14,401 nt of DNA from an uncultured Collinsella sp. (GTDB taxonomy: Bacteria; Actinomycetota; Coriobacteriia; Coriobacteriales; Coriobacteriaceae), in NCBI GenBank assembly GCA_900541185.1, contig UQIQ01000055.1, positions 1 to 14,401 of the forward strand, read 5' to 3'. A model generated the notes under the pieces. That model was given only the letters and a program-made list of their open reading frames with translations, did no database searches and had not been told where the DNA came from. Within the stretch, counting starts at the first letter, position 1. Each line of letters begins with the position of its first letter. Of this stretch, positions 1-6,849 are shown one piece after another. The position numbers were made by a program, and so were the translations under genes.

Positions 1-27
1 GGGCTCGGAGATGTGTATAAGAGACAG
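1..27 (+). other. Residual Illumina Nextera Read 2 adapter (artefact)
   Basis: The first 27 bases are the last 27 bases of the Nextera Read 2 transposase adapter. They end in the 19-base mosaic end AGATGTGTATAAGAGACAG, preceded by GGGCTCGG. The orientation is the one expected when the adapter runs into an insert that begins at base 28. This is library-preparation sequence left at an assembly edge, not a natural transposon end, and it should be trimmed. Confidence 0.97.
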
Positions 28-392
28 CAAAAACAACGAGTCTGCTACCTGCGCTTTTAATATCGTACATTTCGGCATGGTTCGGGATATGCGTCCAAAC
101 GTAGGAGATGAGCCCAATTCGTGGCGGACGGTATCCCACCACCCCTCCACGAGACAAAAATGATCCGTTTCCCCCGTCCCCAAGGGACAATTATCAAAAC
201 TATGCCGGATTACGGGGCCAGAATGCTGCAAGCCAACCATACCCTGCATTTTCAAGAAACAATAAGCCATCTACCTGCGGGTTTAATTTTGCTATTGGCA
301 CCATGGTCGCCAGTTGGCGATTCAGCCCCGTAAACCGGTATAGTTGCGATTTGGTAGCATTTCCCGGCAAACCAAATAGTCTCACCAAACGC
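28..392. other. Left-end stretch without a convincing gene
   Basis: This stretch lies between the adapter and the argS terminator. Bases 241-300 hold 24 G or C of 60, well below the neighbouring genes. Short open frames exist. One runs on the plus strand from 31 to a TGA at 161-163 and is open at the contig edge. One runs on the minus strand from about 148 to 28 and is also open at the edge. A third is a 64-codon minus frame, 394-200, starting with TTG inside the argS terminator. None has a clear start with a ribosome binding site or a recognisable product. It could be decayed sequence, a long intergenic repeat, or the edge of a truncated gene. Confidence 0.5.
156..193. repeat. Dispersed TGATCC repeat, copy 1
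   Basis: This copy has a TGATCCGTTT start, a CCCCCGTCCCC middle and an AAGGGACAA end. It matches the elements at 8012-8034 and 8068-8101 closely. GTCCCCAAGGGAC inside it forms a small hairpin with a 5-bp stem and 3-base loop. It also contains a TGA at 161-163 that closes a plus-strand open frame running in from the contig edge, so it may sit at the 3' end of a lost gene. Confidence 0.7.
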
Positions 393-425
393 AAAAAGCC
401 CGACCTCCGTGGGAGATCGGGCTTT
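393..425 (-). terminator. Intrinsic terminator of argS
   Basis: Read on the minus strand, AAAGCCCGATCTCC pairs with GGAGGTCGGGCTTT around a CAC loop with a single mismatch, and a run of T follows. It begins about 45 bases after the argS stop codon, the expected place for the end of the argS transcript. Confidence 0.9.
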
Positions 426-470
426 CAAGGCTCAGTTAAACCAAACCTGCGCGGTCAAATGACCCGTAGC

Positions 471-2324
471 TTACATCTGCTCGGGAGCGGAGACACCAAC
501 AAGGGTGAGCACCAGGGCGAGCGTCACGCGGACGGCGTCGCAAGCGGCCAGACGGGCGCGCGAAAGCTCGGGGTCGACGGGACGGCCCTCGCTCGGCAGA
601 ACCTGGCAGGCAGCGTAGAAGCTGTGGAAGTCGCCGGCGAGTTCCTCGGCAAAGTGCGTCAGACGGAACGGGGCGCGGTCGCGAGCGCAGCTGGCGATGA
701 GGTCGGTGAGCTCGTTGAGCTTACGCGAAAGGGCGAGCTCGGTCGGGTCGGTCAGCAGCGAGTAATCGACGTTCTCACCGATGGCCTTGGCGGCGACGGC
801 CTTCATGCCCATCTCGTCAGCCTGCTCGGGCGTAACGTCAGCGGCACGACGCAGGATGGAGCACACGCGGGCGTGAGCGTACTGCACGTAATAGACCGGG
901 TTGGAGTTGTCGCGCTTCTTGACGGCCTCGATATCGAAGTCGACCATCTGGTTGGAGCTCTTGGAGATGAGCGTGTAACGAGCGGCGTCGGAGCCAACCT
1001 CGTCGACGAGCTCCTGCAGGGTCACCATGGTGCCCTTGCGCTTGGACATACGGACGGGCTTGCCGTTACGCAGCAGGTTGACGAGCTGGCCCAGCAGAAC
1101 CTCGAACTTGCCGGGGTAACCCAAGGCATCGCAGACGCAGCGGACGCGCTCGATGTAGCCGTGGTGGTCGGCGCCCCAGATGTCGATGACGTGGTCGACG
1201 CGCTGGAACTTATCCCAGTGATAGGCGACGTCGGAGGCAAAGTAGGTGTACTCGCCGTCGGACTTGATCAGCACGCGGTCCTTGTCGTCGCCCAGGTCGG
1301 TGGAGCGGAACCACAGGGCGCCGTCCTTGGTGTAGAGGTAGCCCATCTTGTCGAGCTTCTCAAAGGCGCGGTCGACGGCGGAGGTGCCGGCGGTCTCACC
1401 CTCGGTGTCCTTCACATACAGCGAGCGCTCGGAGAACCAACGATCGAAGTCGCAGTTAACGGCATGGCAAAGGTCGCGCATGTTGTCGACCATCTTTACA
1501 TAGCCGCGCTCGCGGAAGCTCTCCATGCGCTCCTGCGGATCGGCGTTGACCCACTTATCGCCGTCGGTGCGCCAGAACTCGGCGGCCTCGTCGATGATGT
1601 AGTCGCCGCCGTAGGAGTCCTTGCCCAGAGTCTCGGCAAAGTTGTCCTGATACGGATGGGCCTCGGGATGCTCGTCGTTCTCATCGGCAACAAAGGCGTC
1701 GCGGTCGGCGATCAGCAGCTTGTGAGCCTCGTCGATATCCACGCCCTGCTTGGCGATGATGTCGGCAAGCTGCATATAGCGCGTGCTGATGGAGTTGCCG
1801 AAGGTGTTCATCTGAGAGCCGTGGTCGTTAATGTAGAACTCACGCTGGATATCGTAACCGGCGTGGTCCATCACACGGCAAAGGGAGTCGCCCAGAGCGG
1901 CCCAGCGGCCATGGCCGATGTGCATGGGGCCGACGGGGTTGGCGGAGACGAACTCGACCTGGGTCTTCAGGCCGCCACCGACGTTGGACTTAGCGAAGTC
2001 CATACCCTTCTCGCGAGCCTCGCCAAAGATGGCATTCTTGACGGCAACGGAGAGGTAGAAGTTGATGAAGCCGGGGCCTGCGATCTCGACCTTCTCGATC
2101 GCGGGGTCCTCGGGCATATGGGCAACGATGGCCTCGGCGATCTTGCGCGGGGCGCAGTGGGCCAGCTTGGCGGACTTCAGGGCCATGGTAGAGGTCCACT
2201 CGCCATGAGAAGTGTCAGCCGGTCGCTCGATAGCGCAATCGTCAAGTTCAAATGCGGAAAGGTCGCCGGCCTCCTGGGCCGCAGCAAGCGCAGCGCGTAC
2301 CAGCTCTTCAATCTTCTCGGGCAT
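471..2324 (-). CDS. argS: Arginyl-tRNA synthetase (class I)
   Basis: This cytoplasmic enzyme charges tRNA-Arg with arginine using ATP. The 617-residue product has an N-terminal Add1-type tRNA-binding region (about 1-115). The class I signature HIGH is at 135-138, in SANPVGPMHIGHGR. The second ATP-binding motif, MSKRKG, is at 426-431, and a helical DALR-type anticodon-binding domain runs from about 475 to the end. An acidic stretch at about 185-255 makes it somewhat longer than typical bacterial ArgS. The frame stays open 30 codons further upstream to a GTG. I chose the ATG at 2324 because AAGGAGGA lies just before it and because the upstream residues do not look like ArgS. The gene stands alone, diverges from carD and has its own terminator. 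Confidence 0.97.
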   Translation of the reverse strand: MPEKIEELVRAALAAAQEAGDLSAFELDDCAIERPADTSHGEWTSTMALKSAKLAHCAPRKIAEAIVAHMPEDPAIEKVEIAGPGFINFYLSVAVKNAIFGEAREKGMDFAKSNVGGGLKTQVEFVSANPVGPMHIGHGRWAALGDSLCRVMDHAGYDIQREFYINDHGSQMNTFGNSISTRYMQLADIIAKQGVDIDEAHKLLIADRDAFVADENDEHPEAHPYQDNFAETLGKDSYGGDYIIDEAAEFWRTDGDKWVNADPQERMESFRERGYVKMVDNMRDLCHAVNCDFDRWFSERSLYVKDTEGETAGTSAVDRAFEKLDKMGYLYTKDGALWFRSTDLGDDKDRVLIKSDGEYTYFASDVAYHWDKFQRVDHVIDIWGADHHGYIERVRCVCDALGYPGKFEVLLGQLVNLLRNGKPVRMSKRKGTMVTLQELVDEVGSDAARYTLISKSSNQMVDFDIEAVKKRDNSNPVYYVQYAHARVCSILRRAADVTPEQADEMGMKAVAAKAIGENVDYSLLTDPTELALSRKLNELTDLIASCARDRAPFRLTHFAEELAGDFHSFYAACQVLPSEGRPVDPELSRARLAACDAVRVTLALVLTLVGVSAPEQM

Positions 2325-2666
2325 AGATCCTCCTTGTGTTAAAGCCCCCGAGCTCTTGGTCACTCGTAGGGCAAAAGCCAGAGTTTGTAGCACTCTATCA
2401 CAAGCGACGGGCACTGTCGCAGGGTAAAGCTAATAGATATTGCATATGCACAAAAATGACTACAGCTTGTATGGAGTCACTCAAAGATGCCGGTCTGCCT
2501 GCAGATTATGCAGGCGTTGAAAATGCATAAAGGTGTGAATGAGCTGCGTCTGTTATCGAATACTCTTACCTATCGGAGTTGTGTGCTTTTCCTGCATAAA
2601 GTACGGGTTTGCGCACGTCAGCGTGTTATTCTAGACATACGTAAATTCGTATAAGTTGGAGGTAGC
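2325..2666. promoter_or_regulatory. argS-carD divergent intergenic region with palindromes
   Basis: These 342 bases separate two divergent genes and must hold both promoters. I see a perfect 10-base palindrome TGCATATGCA at 2441-2450. A 7-bp inverted repeat, GCCTGCA / TGCAGGC, lies at 2497-2515 with a 5-base spacer. TGCATAAAG occurs as a direct repeat at 2524-2532 and 2593-2601. The recurring TGCA core suggests operator-like sites or a hairpin in a leader. No T-box specifier or AGGGTGG-type motif is visible in the argS leader. Short open frames here overlap argS and look like shadows. Confidence 0.5.
2609..2637 (+). promoter_or_regulatory. Possible carD promoter
   Basis: TTGCGC at 2609-2614 and TAGACA at 2632-2637 are separated by 17 bases. 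They would start a transcript about 25 bases ahead of the carD start codon. Each hexamer matches the sigma-70-type consensus only partly, so this is a weak assignment. Confidence 0.3.
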
Positions 2667-3152
2667 ATGTTCTCAATCGGTCAACACGTCATTCATCCGG
2701 GCCAGGGAGTCTGCACCGTCGTCGGTTTTAGGGACGACACACCGCAGCCCATGCTGCTGCTCGAGACCAAGCAGGGACATGCGCAGACGATCCTCATGTA
2801 CCCCGTGGCGCAGGCCGACCGTCTGCACGCCGCCATCTCTCAGCAAGATGCCGAGCACCTGCTGAGCCACTATGACGAGCTGGAGTGCGACACCTTTACC
2901 GAGCGCAACAGCTCGCTTGAGGAGACACACTTTAAGCAGCAGCTCAAGCTGGGCGCGCCCGAGACGGTCCGCGTGGCAAAGACCATGATGCACCGCATTC
3001 GCCAGGCCGAGGAAGCTGATAAAAAACCCAGCTCCTACTACATGCGCGTACTCAAGGAGGCCAAACGCCGCTCCATCGAGGAGTTCGCCGTGGCCCTTGG
3101 TGTCACCGAGGAGGCCGCCGAAGCCCGCCTAGCCCAAGCCGCCCTCAACTAA
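2667..3152 (+). CDS. carD: CarD/CdnL-family RNA polymerase-binding regulator
   Basis: CarD-family proteins bind the RNA polymerase beta subunit and stabilise the open promoter complex, affecting rRNA and many housekeeping promoters. The 161-residue product begins FSIGQHVIHPGQGVCTVVGF, the typical start of the CarD/TRCF RNA-polymerase-interacting domain (about 1-55). A charged helical C-terminal part follows (about 60-161), with RVLKEAKRRSIEEF, as in the DNA-contacting helical domain of the family. Length is normal. GGAGG at 2658-2662 precedes the ATG. The gene ends 13 bases before a strong hairpin terminator, so it is probably transcribed alone. Its position opposite argS is unremarkable for a housekeeping regulator. 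Confidence 0.92.
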   Translation: MFSIGQHVIHPGQGVCTVVGFRDDTPQPMLLLETKQGHAQTILMYPVAQADRLHAAISQQDAEHLLSHYDELECDTFTERNSSLEETHFKQQLKLGAPETVRVAKTMMHRIRQAEEADKKPSSYYMRVLKEAKRRSIEEFAVALGVTEEAAEARLAQAALN

Positions 3153-3165
3153 CCCATCCGCGCCA

Positions 3166-3206
3166 AAAACCACCACAAAGGGAACAGGCACCTTTGTGGT
3201 GGTTTT
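3166..3206. terminator. CCACCACAAAGG hairpin repeat, copy 1 (carD terminator)
   Basis: AAAACCACCACAAAGG at 3166-3181 pairs perfectly with CCTTTGTGGTGGTTTT at 3191-3206, giving a 16-bp stem and a 9-base loop, GAACAGGCA. The T-rich arm acts as the tail, and because the other arm is A-rich the hairpin can work in both directions. It follows the carD stop by 13 bases. The same element recurs at 3876-3916 with one loop base changed. Confidence 0.9.
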
Positions 3207-3207
3207 C

Positions 3208-3235
3208 TTGTTCTAGTAGTATTCATTCTTATCGA
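3208..3235 (+). promoter_or_regulatory. Possible promoter of the HD-domain gene
   Basis: TTGTTC at 3208-3213 and TATCGA at 3230-3235 are 16 bases apart. They lie in the only space between the carD terminator and the next gene, which needs its own promoter if the terminator is efficient. The match to consensus is modest. Confidence 0.3.
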
Positions 3236-3260
3236 TACCCACGAGCACAAGGAGTCTCTT

Positions 3261-3860
3261 ATGGCAGAGCCGCTTACCGCCGGAATCACCCGCGACCGCG
3301 CGTTCGAACTGCTCAATGAGCACAACAAGGACCCGTTCCATATCACCCATGGCGAGACGGTCGAGGGCACTATGCGCTACTTTGCGCGCGAGTTCGACCC
3401 CGAGAACGAGGAGTTTTGGGGCATCGTCGGTCTGCTGCACGACCTGGATTGGGAGGAGCATGAGGACGACCCCATTAACCACACCATCTATGCTGCCGAG
3501 ATTCTTGAGGGCGAAGGTGCGTCTCCCGAGCTCATTCGCGCCATCCAGACGCACACGTCGGACTTCAACACCTCACTACCCAAGCCCGAGCTGCAGATGG
3601 AAAAGATCCTGTTTGCCTGCGATGAGCTCACCGGCCTGATCGGCGCTGCCGTCATCATGCGCCCGAGCAAGAGCGTTATGGACTTTACGACTAAGTCGCT
3701 CAAGAAGAAGTTCAAGGACAAACGCTTTGCCGCCGGCTGCTCGCGCGACGTGATTTCGCAGGGCGCCGAGATGTTGGGCTGGGAGCTCCCCGAGCTCTTT
3801 GACCGCACCATCGCGGCCATGCAGTCCTTCGCCCCCGACCGAGATACCTTCCAGGCCTAA
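3261..3860 (+). CDS. HD-domain metal-dependent phosphohydrolase, substrate unknown
   Basis: The 199-residue product has the HD-superfamily metal-binding pattern: H30 (in FHITHGETVEGT), the H60-D61 doublet in GLLHDLDWEEH, H98 in IQTHTSD, and D121 in FACDELTGLI. Such domains hydrolyse phosphate esters of nucleotides or related compounds; the sequence does not reveal the substrate. It resembles the stand-alone HDIG-type hydrolases of Gram-positive and anaerobic bacteria, and has no signal peptide or membrane segment. The start is supported by AAGGAG at 3249-3254. It lies between two copies of the same hairpin repeat and converges on proA. Transcription is probably monocistronic. Confidence 0.87.
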   Translation: MAEPLTAGITRDRAFELLNEHNKDPFHITHGETVEGTMRYFAREFDPENEEFWGIVGLLHDLDWEEHEDDPINHTIYAAEILEGEGASPELIRAIQTHTSDFNTSLPKPELQMEKILFACDELTGLIGAAVIMRPSKSVMDFTTKSLKKKFKDKRFAAGCSRDVISQGAEMLGWELPELFDRTIAAMQSFAPDRDTFQA

Positions 3861-3875
3861 CCGTCAACGCCACCT

Positions 3876-3916
3876 AAAACCACCACAAAGGGGACAGGCA
3901 CCTTTGTGGTGGTTTT
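3876..3916. terminator. CCACCACAAAGG hairpin repeat, copy 2 (bidirectional terminator)
   Basis: AAAACCACCACAAAGG at 3876-3891 pairs with CCTTTGTGGTGGTTTT at 3901-3916 around the loop GGACAGGCA. It sits centrally between the convergent stops of the HD gene (3860) and proA (3931), about 14 bases from each, with T runs on both strands. It very probably ends both transcripts. Confidence 0.93.
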
Positions 3917-3930
3917 TGTTTGCGCGGGCG

Positions 3931-5217
3931 TTAGGGACGGACCTGGCCGGTGCCGCGGAGCTTGTATTTGTAGGTGGTGAGGGCCTCGGCGGCAAAGGGG
4001 CCACGGGCGTGGAGTTTTTGGGTCGAGATGCCGATCTCGGCACCCAGGCCAAACTCGCCGCCGTCAGTGAAGCGAGTGCTGGCGTTGGAGTACACGGCCG
4101 AGGCATCGACAGCATCGAGGAAGCGCTCGCAAGCATCCGTATCCTCGGCAACGATGGCCTCGGAGTGCATCGTGCCGTAGCGGTTGATGTGTGCGATGGC
4201 CTCGTCCTCGTTTGCCACGACCTTCACGCTCATCTCGAGCGCCAGGTACTCGCGACCCCAGTCCTCCTCAGTCGCGGCGACGTAGTCATCGCCCTCCACA
4301 AGCCCGGCATCGGCGCATGCGGCGCAGGTTGCCTCGTCGCCGTGAATCAGCACGCCGTGGTCATGCAGCACGGTCACGACCGCGGGCAAAAACGCATCGG
4401 CCACAGCACGGTCGACCAGCAGCGACTCGGCGGCATTGCACACGCCTACGCGCTGGGTCTTGGCATTAACGATAATGTTGAGCGCCTTATCAAAGTCGGC
4501 GGATTCATGCACGTAGATGTGGCAGTTGCCCGTGCCCGTCTCGATCACCGGCACAAGCGACTCGCGCACGCAGCGCTGGATCAGGCCTGCACCTCCGCGC
4601 GGAATGAGTACGTCGACAATACCGCGGAGCTTCATGAGCTCGCCGGTGGCCTCGCGGTCGGTGGACTCGATCATCGACACGGCCTCGCGCGGGAAGCCCT
4701 TGGCCTCGAGCGCATCGGCCAGCAGCTCGGCGATCATGGCACACGAGTGATAGGCCAGCGAGCCGCCGCGTAGAATGCAGGCGTTGCCGGTACGGATGCA
4801 GATGCCTGCGGCGTCGGCCGTCACGTTGGGGCGCGCCTCGTAGACCATGGCGACCAGGCCCAACGGCACGCTCACGCGGGTCAGGTCCACACCGCTCGCA
4901 AGCACGCGGTGGTCGAGCACGCGGCCGACGGGATCGGGCAGCTCGGCGAGCTTCTCCAAACCGGCGGCCATGCCCTCGACGCGCTCAGGCGTCAGCAGCA
5001 GACGGTCGAGCAGACCGGCCGAAGTGCCCGCATCGCGCGCGGCGGACATATCGAGCTCGTTGGCGGCGACGATGGAGTCGACACCGTTGCGCAGTGCTGC
5101 GGCCATGGCGCGCACGGCCTCCTGGCGCTGCTCATCGCTCGCCGTGGCAAGCGAGGCCGACGCTGCCTTGGCGGCAACGGCAAGATCGTGGACATACGTG
5201 GCTATATCGACCGACAT
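3931..5217 (-). CDS. proA: Glutamate-5-semialdehyde dehydrogenase (gamma-glutamyl phosphate reductase)
   Basis: This enzyme catalyses the second step of proline synthesis, NADPH-dependent reduction of gamma-glutamyl phosphate to glutamate-5-semialdehyde. The 428-residue product has the usual ProA length and aldehyde dehydrogenase fold. Visible landmarks are VYEARPNVTADAA at 125-137, RGGSLAYHS at 150-158, IPRGGAGLI at 205-213 and the catalytic cysteine C260 in RVGVCNAAESLLVD. Near the C-terminus is the typical STRFTDGGEFGLGAEIGIST at 380-399. An AGGAG lies about 12 bases before the ATG, a slightly long gap. It converges on the HD gene, shares that bidirectional terminator, and diverges from the peptidase gene. 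Its partner proB lies beyond the peptidase gene, on the same strand. Confidence 0.97.
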   Translation of the reverse strand: MSVDIATYVHDLAVAAKAASASLATASDEQRQEAVRAMAAALRNGVDSIVAANELDMSAARDAGTSAGLLDRLLLTPERVEGMAAGLEKLAELPDPVGRVLDHRVLASGVDLTRVSVPLGLVAMVYEARPNVTADAAGICIRTGNACILRGGSLAYHSCAMIAELLADALEAKGFPREAVSMIESTDREATGELMKLRGIVDVLIPRGGAGLIQRCVRESLVPVIETGTGNCHIYVHESADFDKALNIIVNAKTQRVGVCNAAESLLVDRAVADAFLPAVVTVLHDHGVLIHGDEATCAACADAGLVEGDDYVAATEEDWGREYLALEMSVKVVANEDEAIAHINRYGTMHSEAIVAEDTDACERFLDAVDASAVYSNASTRFTDGGEFGLGAEIGISTQKLHARGPFAAEALTTYKYKLRGTGQVRP

Positions 5218-5260
5218 GGGCGGCCCTTTCTCCTAGAAGTTTGCAACCATGGTAGCCGAT

Positions 5261-5291
5261 TTGCGCATGGCCTCGCCCGCGGCGGTAGAAT
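5261..5291 (+). promoter_or_regulatory. Possible promoter of the peptidase gene
   Basis: A good -10 candidate, TAGAAT at 5286-5291, has TTGCGC at 5261-5266 upstream at a longer-than-ideal 19-base spacing. A transcript from here would begin near 5298. This favours the start codon at 5330 over the in-frame upstream ATG at 5249. Confidence 0.4.
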
Positions 5292-5329
5292 TGGTCAACC
5301 CGAAACACCGCAACGAACGGAAGACTCAC

Positions 5330-6748
5330 ATGGCCCTCATCACTTCGTACCACGTCCCCGGCCTTTACGTCGAGGACCACAGCATCGACGTCCCCCTTGA
5401 CTGGCGCGGCCTGGAGCCGATGCTCCTGGCCGTCGGCAGCACCATGCGCCGCGGCGCTATGCCGGTACCAATCGCCGGCGCGCCCGAGAGCATCAAGCTC
5501 TTCTACCGCGTGGTTTGCGCGCCCGACCGCATCAACGACGATCTGCCGCTGCTCCTGTTTTTGCAGGGCGGCCCCGGCGGCGAGAGCCCGCGTCCGCTGT
5601 CGCCTACAAGCGACGGCTGGATCGAGGAGGCCGTCAAGCACTTCCGTGTGGTCCTTCCCGACCAGCGCGGCACCGGACGCAGTAGCTGCGTGGACGGACG
5701 CACGATCAAGGCACTGGGTGATCGCGCAACGGCCGCCGGCGCCGATACAGCACGCTCGCAGGCCGACTTCCTCAAGCGCCACCTCGCCAGCTCCATCGTG
5801 CGCGATTTTGAGTACCTGCGTCTGGTGGGCTTTGGCGGCAAGCCCTGGGTCACGCTCGGCCAGAGCTACGGCGGCTTTTTGACGTTGAGCTATCTGTCGC
5901 TCTTCCCCGAGGGCGTGGCGGCAAGCTTTACCTGCGGCGGCATTCCACACGTGCCAGCGAGCGCCAGCGAGGTCTACGCGCACACCTTCCCGCGCATGGC
6001 AGCTAAAACTCAGCAGTATTACGACCGCTACCCCGCCGACGTCGAACGCGTGGCGGCCCTGGCCGATACGCTCGAGGCCCAGAAGCCCGTGCTGCCCGAC
6101 GGCTCGCCGATGACGGTCGAGCGTCTACAGCTCATGGGCAGCGACTTTGGCATGAAGCCGAGCTTTGAGCGCATGCATTGGATTATCGATCACGCTTTTG
6201 TTGACGGCGACGGCACGCTGACCTGCGGCTCCTCGGTATCCGACAGCTTTTTGATGCGCGCCTTCGAGCGCACCAACACGCGCACGAATCCGCTGTACTG
6301 GACGCTGCAGGAGTTCATATACGCCGACGGCGACACTATGCCCATTGGCTGGGCCGCGGCTGAAGAGAAGGCGCACCGCGCCGAGTTCGACACGCTCGCA
6401 CGCCCGCTCATGTTTACCGGCGAGGCCATGTTCCCGTGGATGTTTGAGCAGATGCCCGAGCTTAAGCCGTTTAAGCCCGCCATGGACCTGCTGATGGAAG
6501 ACACCAGCTGGGACAAGATCTACGACCCGCAGCGCCTGGCCTGCAACGAAGTTCCGCTCCAGGCCGCGGTGTATTTCGACGACATGTACGTGGATTCGGG
6601 CCTGCAGCTCGATACGCTCAGCCGCGTGGGCAACTCGCATGCCTGGGTGACCAACGAGTTCGAGCACGACGGCCTGCACGGCGGCGTGGTGTTCAAGCAC
6701 CTCTTCGACGAAGCACTCAACCGCGGAGACCTGCGCCGAATCTTCTAG
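5330..6748 (+). CDS. Alpha/beta hydrolase, peptidase family S33 (prolyl aminopeptidase-like)
   Basis: The 472-residue product has the S33 landmarks: an oxyanion-hole loop LQGGPGGESPRP (QGGPG at 79-83) and DQRGTGRSS at 111-119. The nucleophile elbow GQSYGG follows, with Ser179. Late in the chain, YFDDMYVDSG and VTNEFEHDGLHGG probably supply the catalytic Asp (about 417-418) and His446. Family members remove N-terminal proline from peptides, normally in the cytoplasm. No signal peptide is visible. I chose the ATG at 5330, preceded by GGAAG, because the frame upstream to 5249 overlaps the promoter region and is not family-like. The neighbours proA and proB support a link to proline supply. Related S33 hydrolases with other substrates cannot be excluded. 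Confidence 0.88.
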   Translation: MALITSYHVPGLYVEDHSIDVPLDWRGLEPMLLAVGSTMRRGAMPVPIAGAPESIKLFYRVVCAPDRINDDLPLLLFLQGGPGGESPRPLSPTSDGWIEEAVKHFRVVLPDQRGTGRSSCVDGRTIKALGDRATAAGADTARSQADFLKRHLASSIVRDFEYLRLVGFGGKPWVTLGQSYGGFLTLSYLSLFPEGVAASFTCGGIPHVPASASEVYAHTFPRMAAKTQQYYDRYPADVERVAALADTLEAQKPVLPDGSPMTVERLQLMGSDFGMKPSFERMHWIIDHAFVDGDGTLTCGSSVSDSFLMRAFERTNTRTNPLYWTLQEFIYADGDTMPIGWAAAEEKAHRAEFDTLARPLMFTGEAMFPWMFEQMPELKPFKPAMDLLMEDTSWDKIYDPQRLACNEVPLQAAVYFDDMYVDSGLQLDTLSRVGNSHAWVTNEFEHDGLHGGVVFKHLFDEALNRGDLRRIF

Positions 6749-6757
6749 CAAAGGAGT

Positions 6758-6802
6758 GTCCCCACCTGCCGGCACAAAAGAAACGTCCCCAGGTGCCGGC
6801 AC
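6758..6802. repeat. Paired GTCCCCA..GCCGGCAC repeat
   Basis: GTCCCCACCTGCCGGCAC at 6758-6775 and GTCCCCAGGTGCCGGCAC at 6785-6802 are direct repeats identical at 16 of 18 bases. Because GTGCCGGCAC is itself a palindrome, TGCCGGCAC of the first unit can also pair with GTGCCGGCA of the second to form a 9-bp stem. The pair lies between the peptidase stop and the main terminator. It resembles the other GTCCC-bearing intergenic elements of this window. Confidence 0.75.
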
Positions 6803-6803
6803 G

Positions 6804-6849
6804 AGAAAGACAGCGCTGCGGGAAACGATCCGCAGCGCTGTCTTTCTTT
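6804..6849. terminator. Bidirectional terminator between peptidase gene and proB
   Basis: AGAAAGACAGCGCTGCGG at 6804-6821 pairs without mismatch with CCGCAGCGCTGTCTTTCT at 6830-6847, giving an 18-bp stem around an 8-base loop. TTT follows on the plus strand and TTTCT closes the stem on the minus strand. The proB stop codon at 6848-6850 directly abuts the stem. It probably ends both convergent transcripts. Confidence 0.9.

Noticed and set aside
1..27. A natural Tn5/IS50 transposon end
   Set aside because: The mosaic end is preceded by the Nextera-specific GGGCTCGG tail and lies exactly at the contig edge, so it is a library artefact.
200..394. A 64-codon minus-strand small protein gene
   Set aside because: Its start is a TTG inside the argS terminator with no ribosome binding site, and the product is not recognisable; kept only as part of the unassigned left-end stretch.
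108..2342. A 744-codon plus-strand open frame covering argS
   Set aside because: It is antisense to a complete argS with both catalytic motifs. Its translation is a low-complexity Gly/Val/Ala/Asp string typical of the reverse complement of GC-rich genes.
2325..2450. A T-box or arginine attenuator in the argS leader
   Set aside because: No T-box antiterminator motif, specifier loop or strong terminator hairpin is visible between the candidate promoter region and the start codon.
5132..5983. A 283-codon minus-strand open frame overlapping proA and the peptidase gene
   Set aside because: It overlaps the 5' ends of two well-supported genes, and its translation has no recognisable motif.
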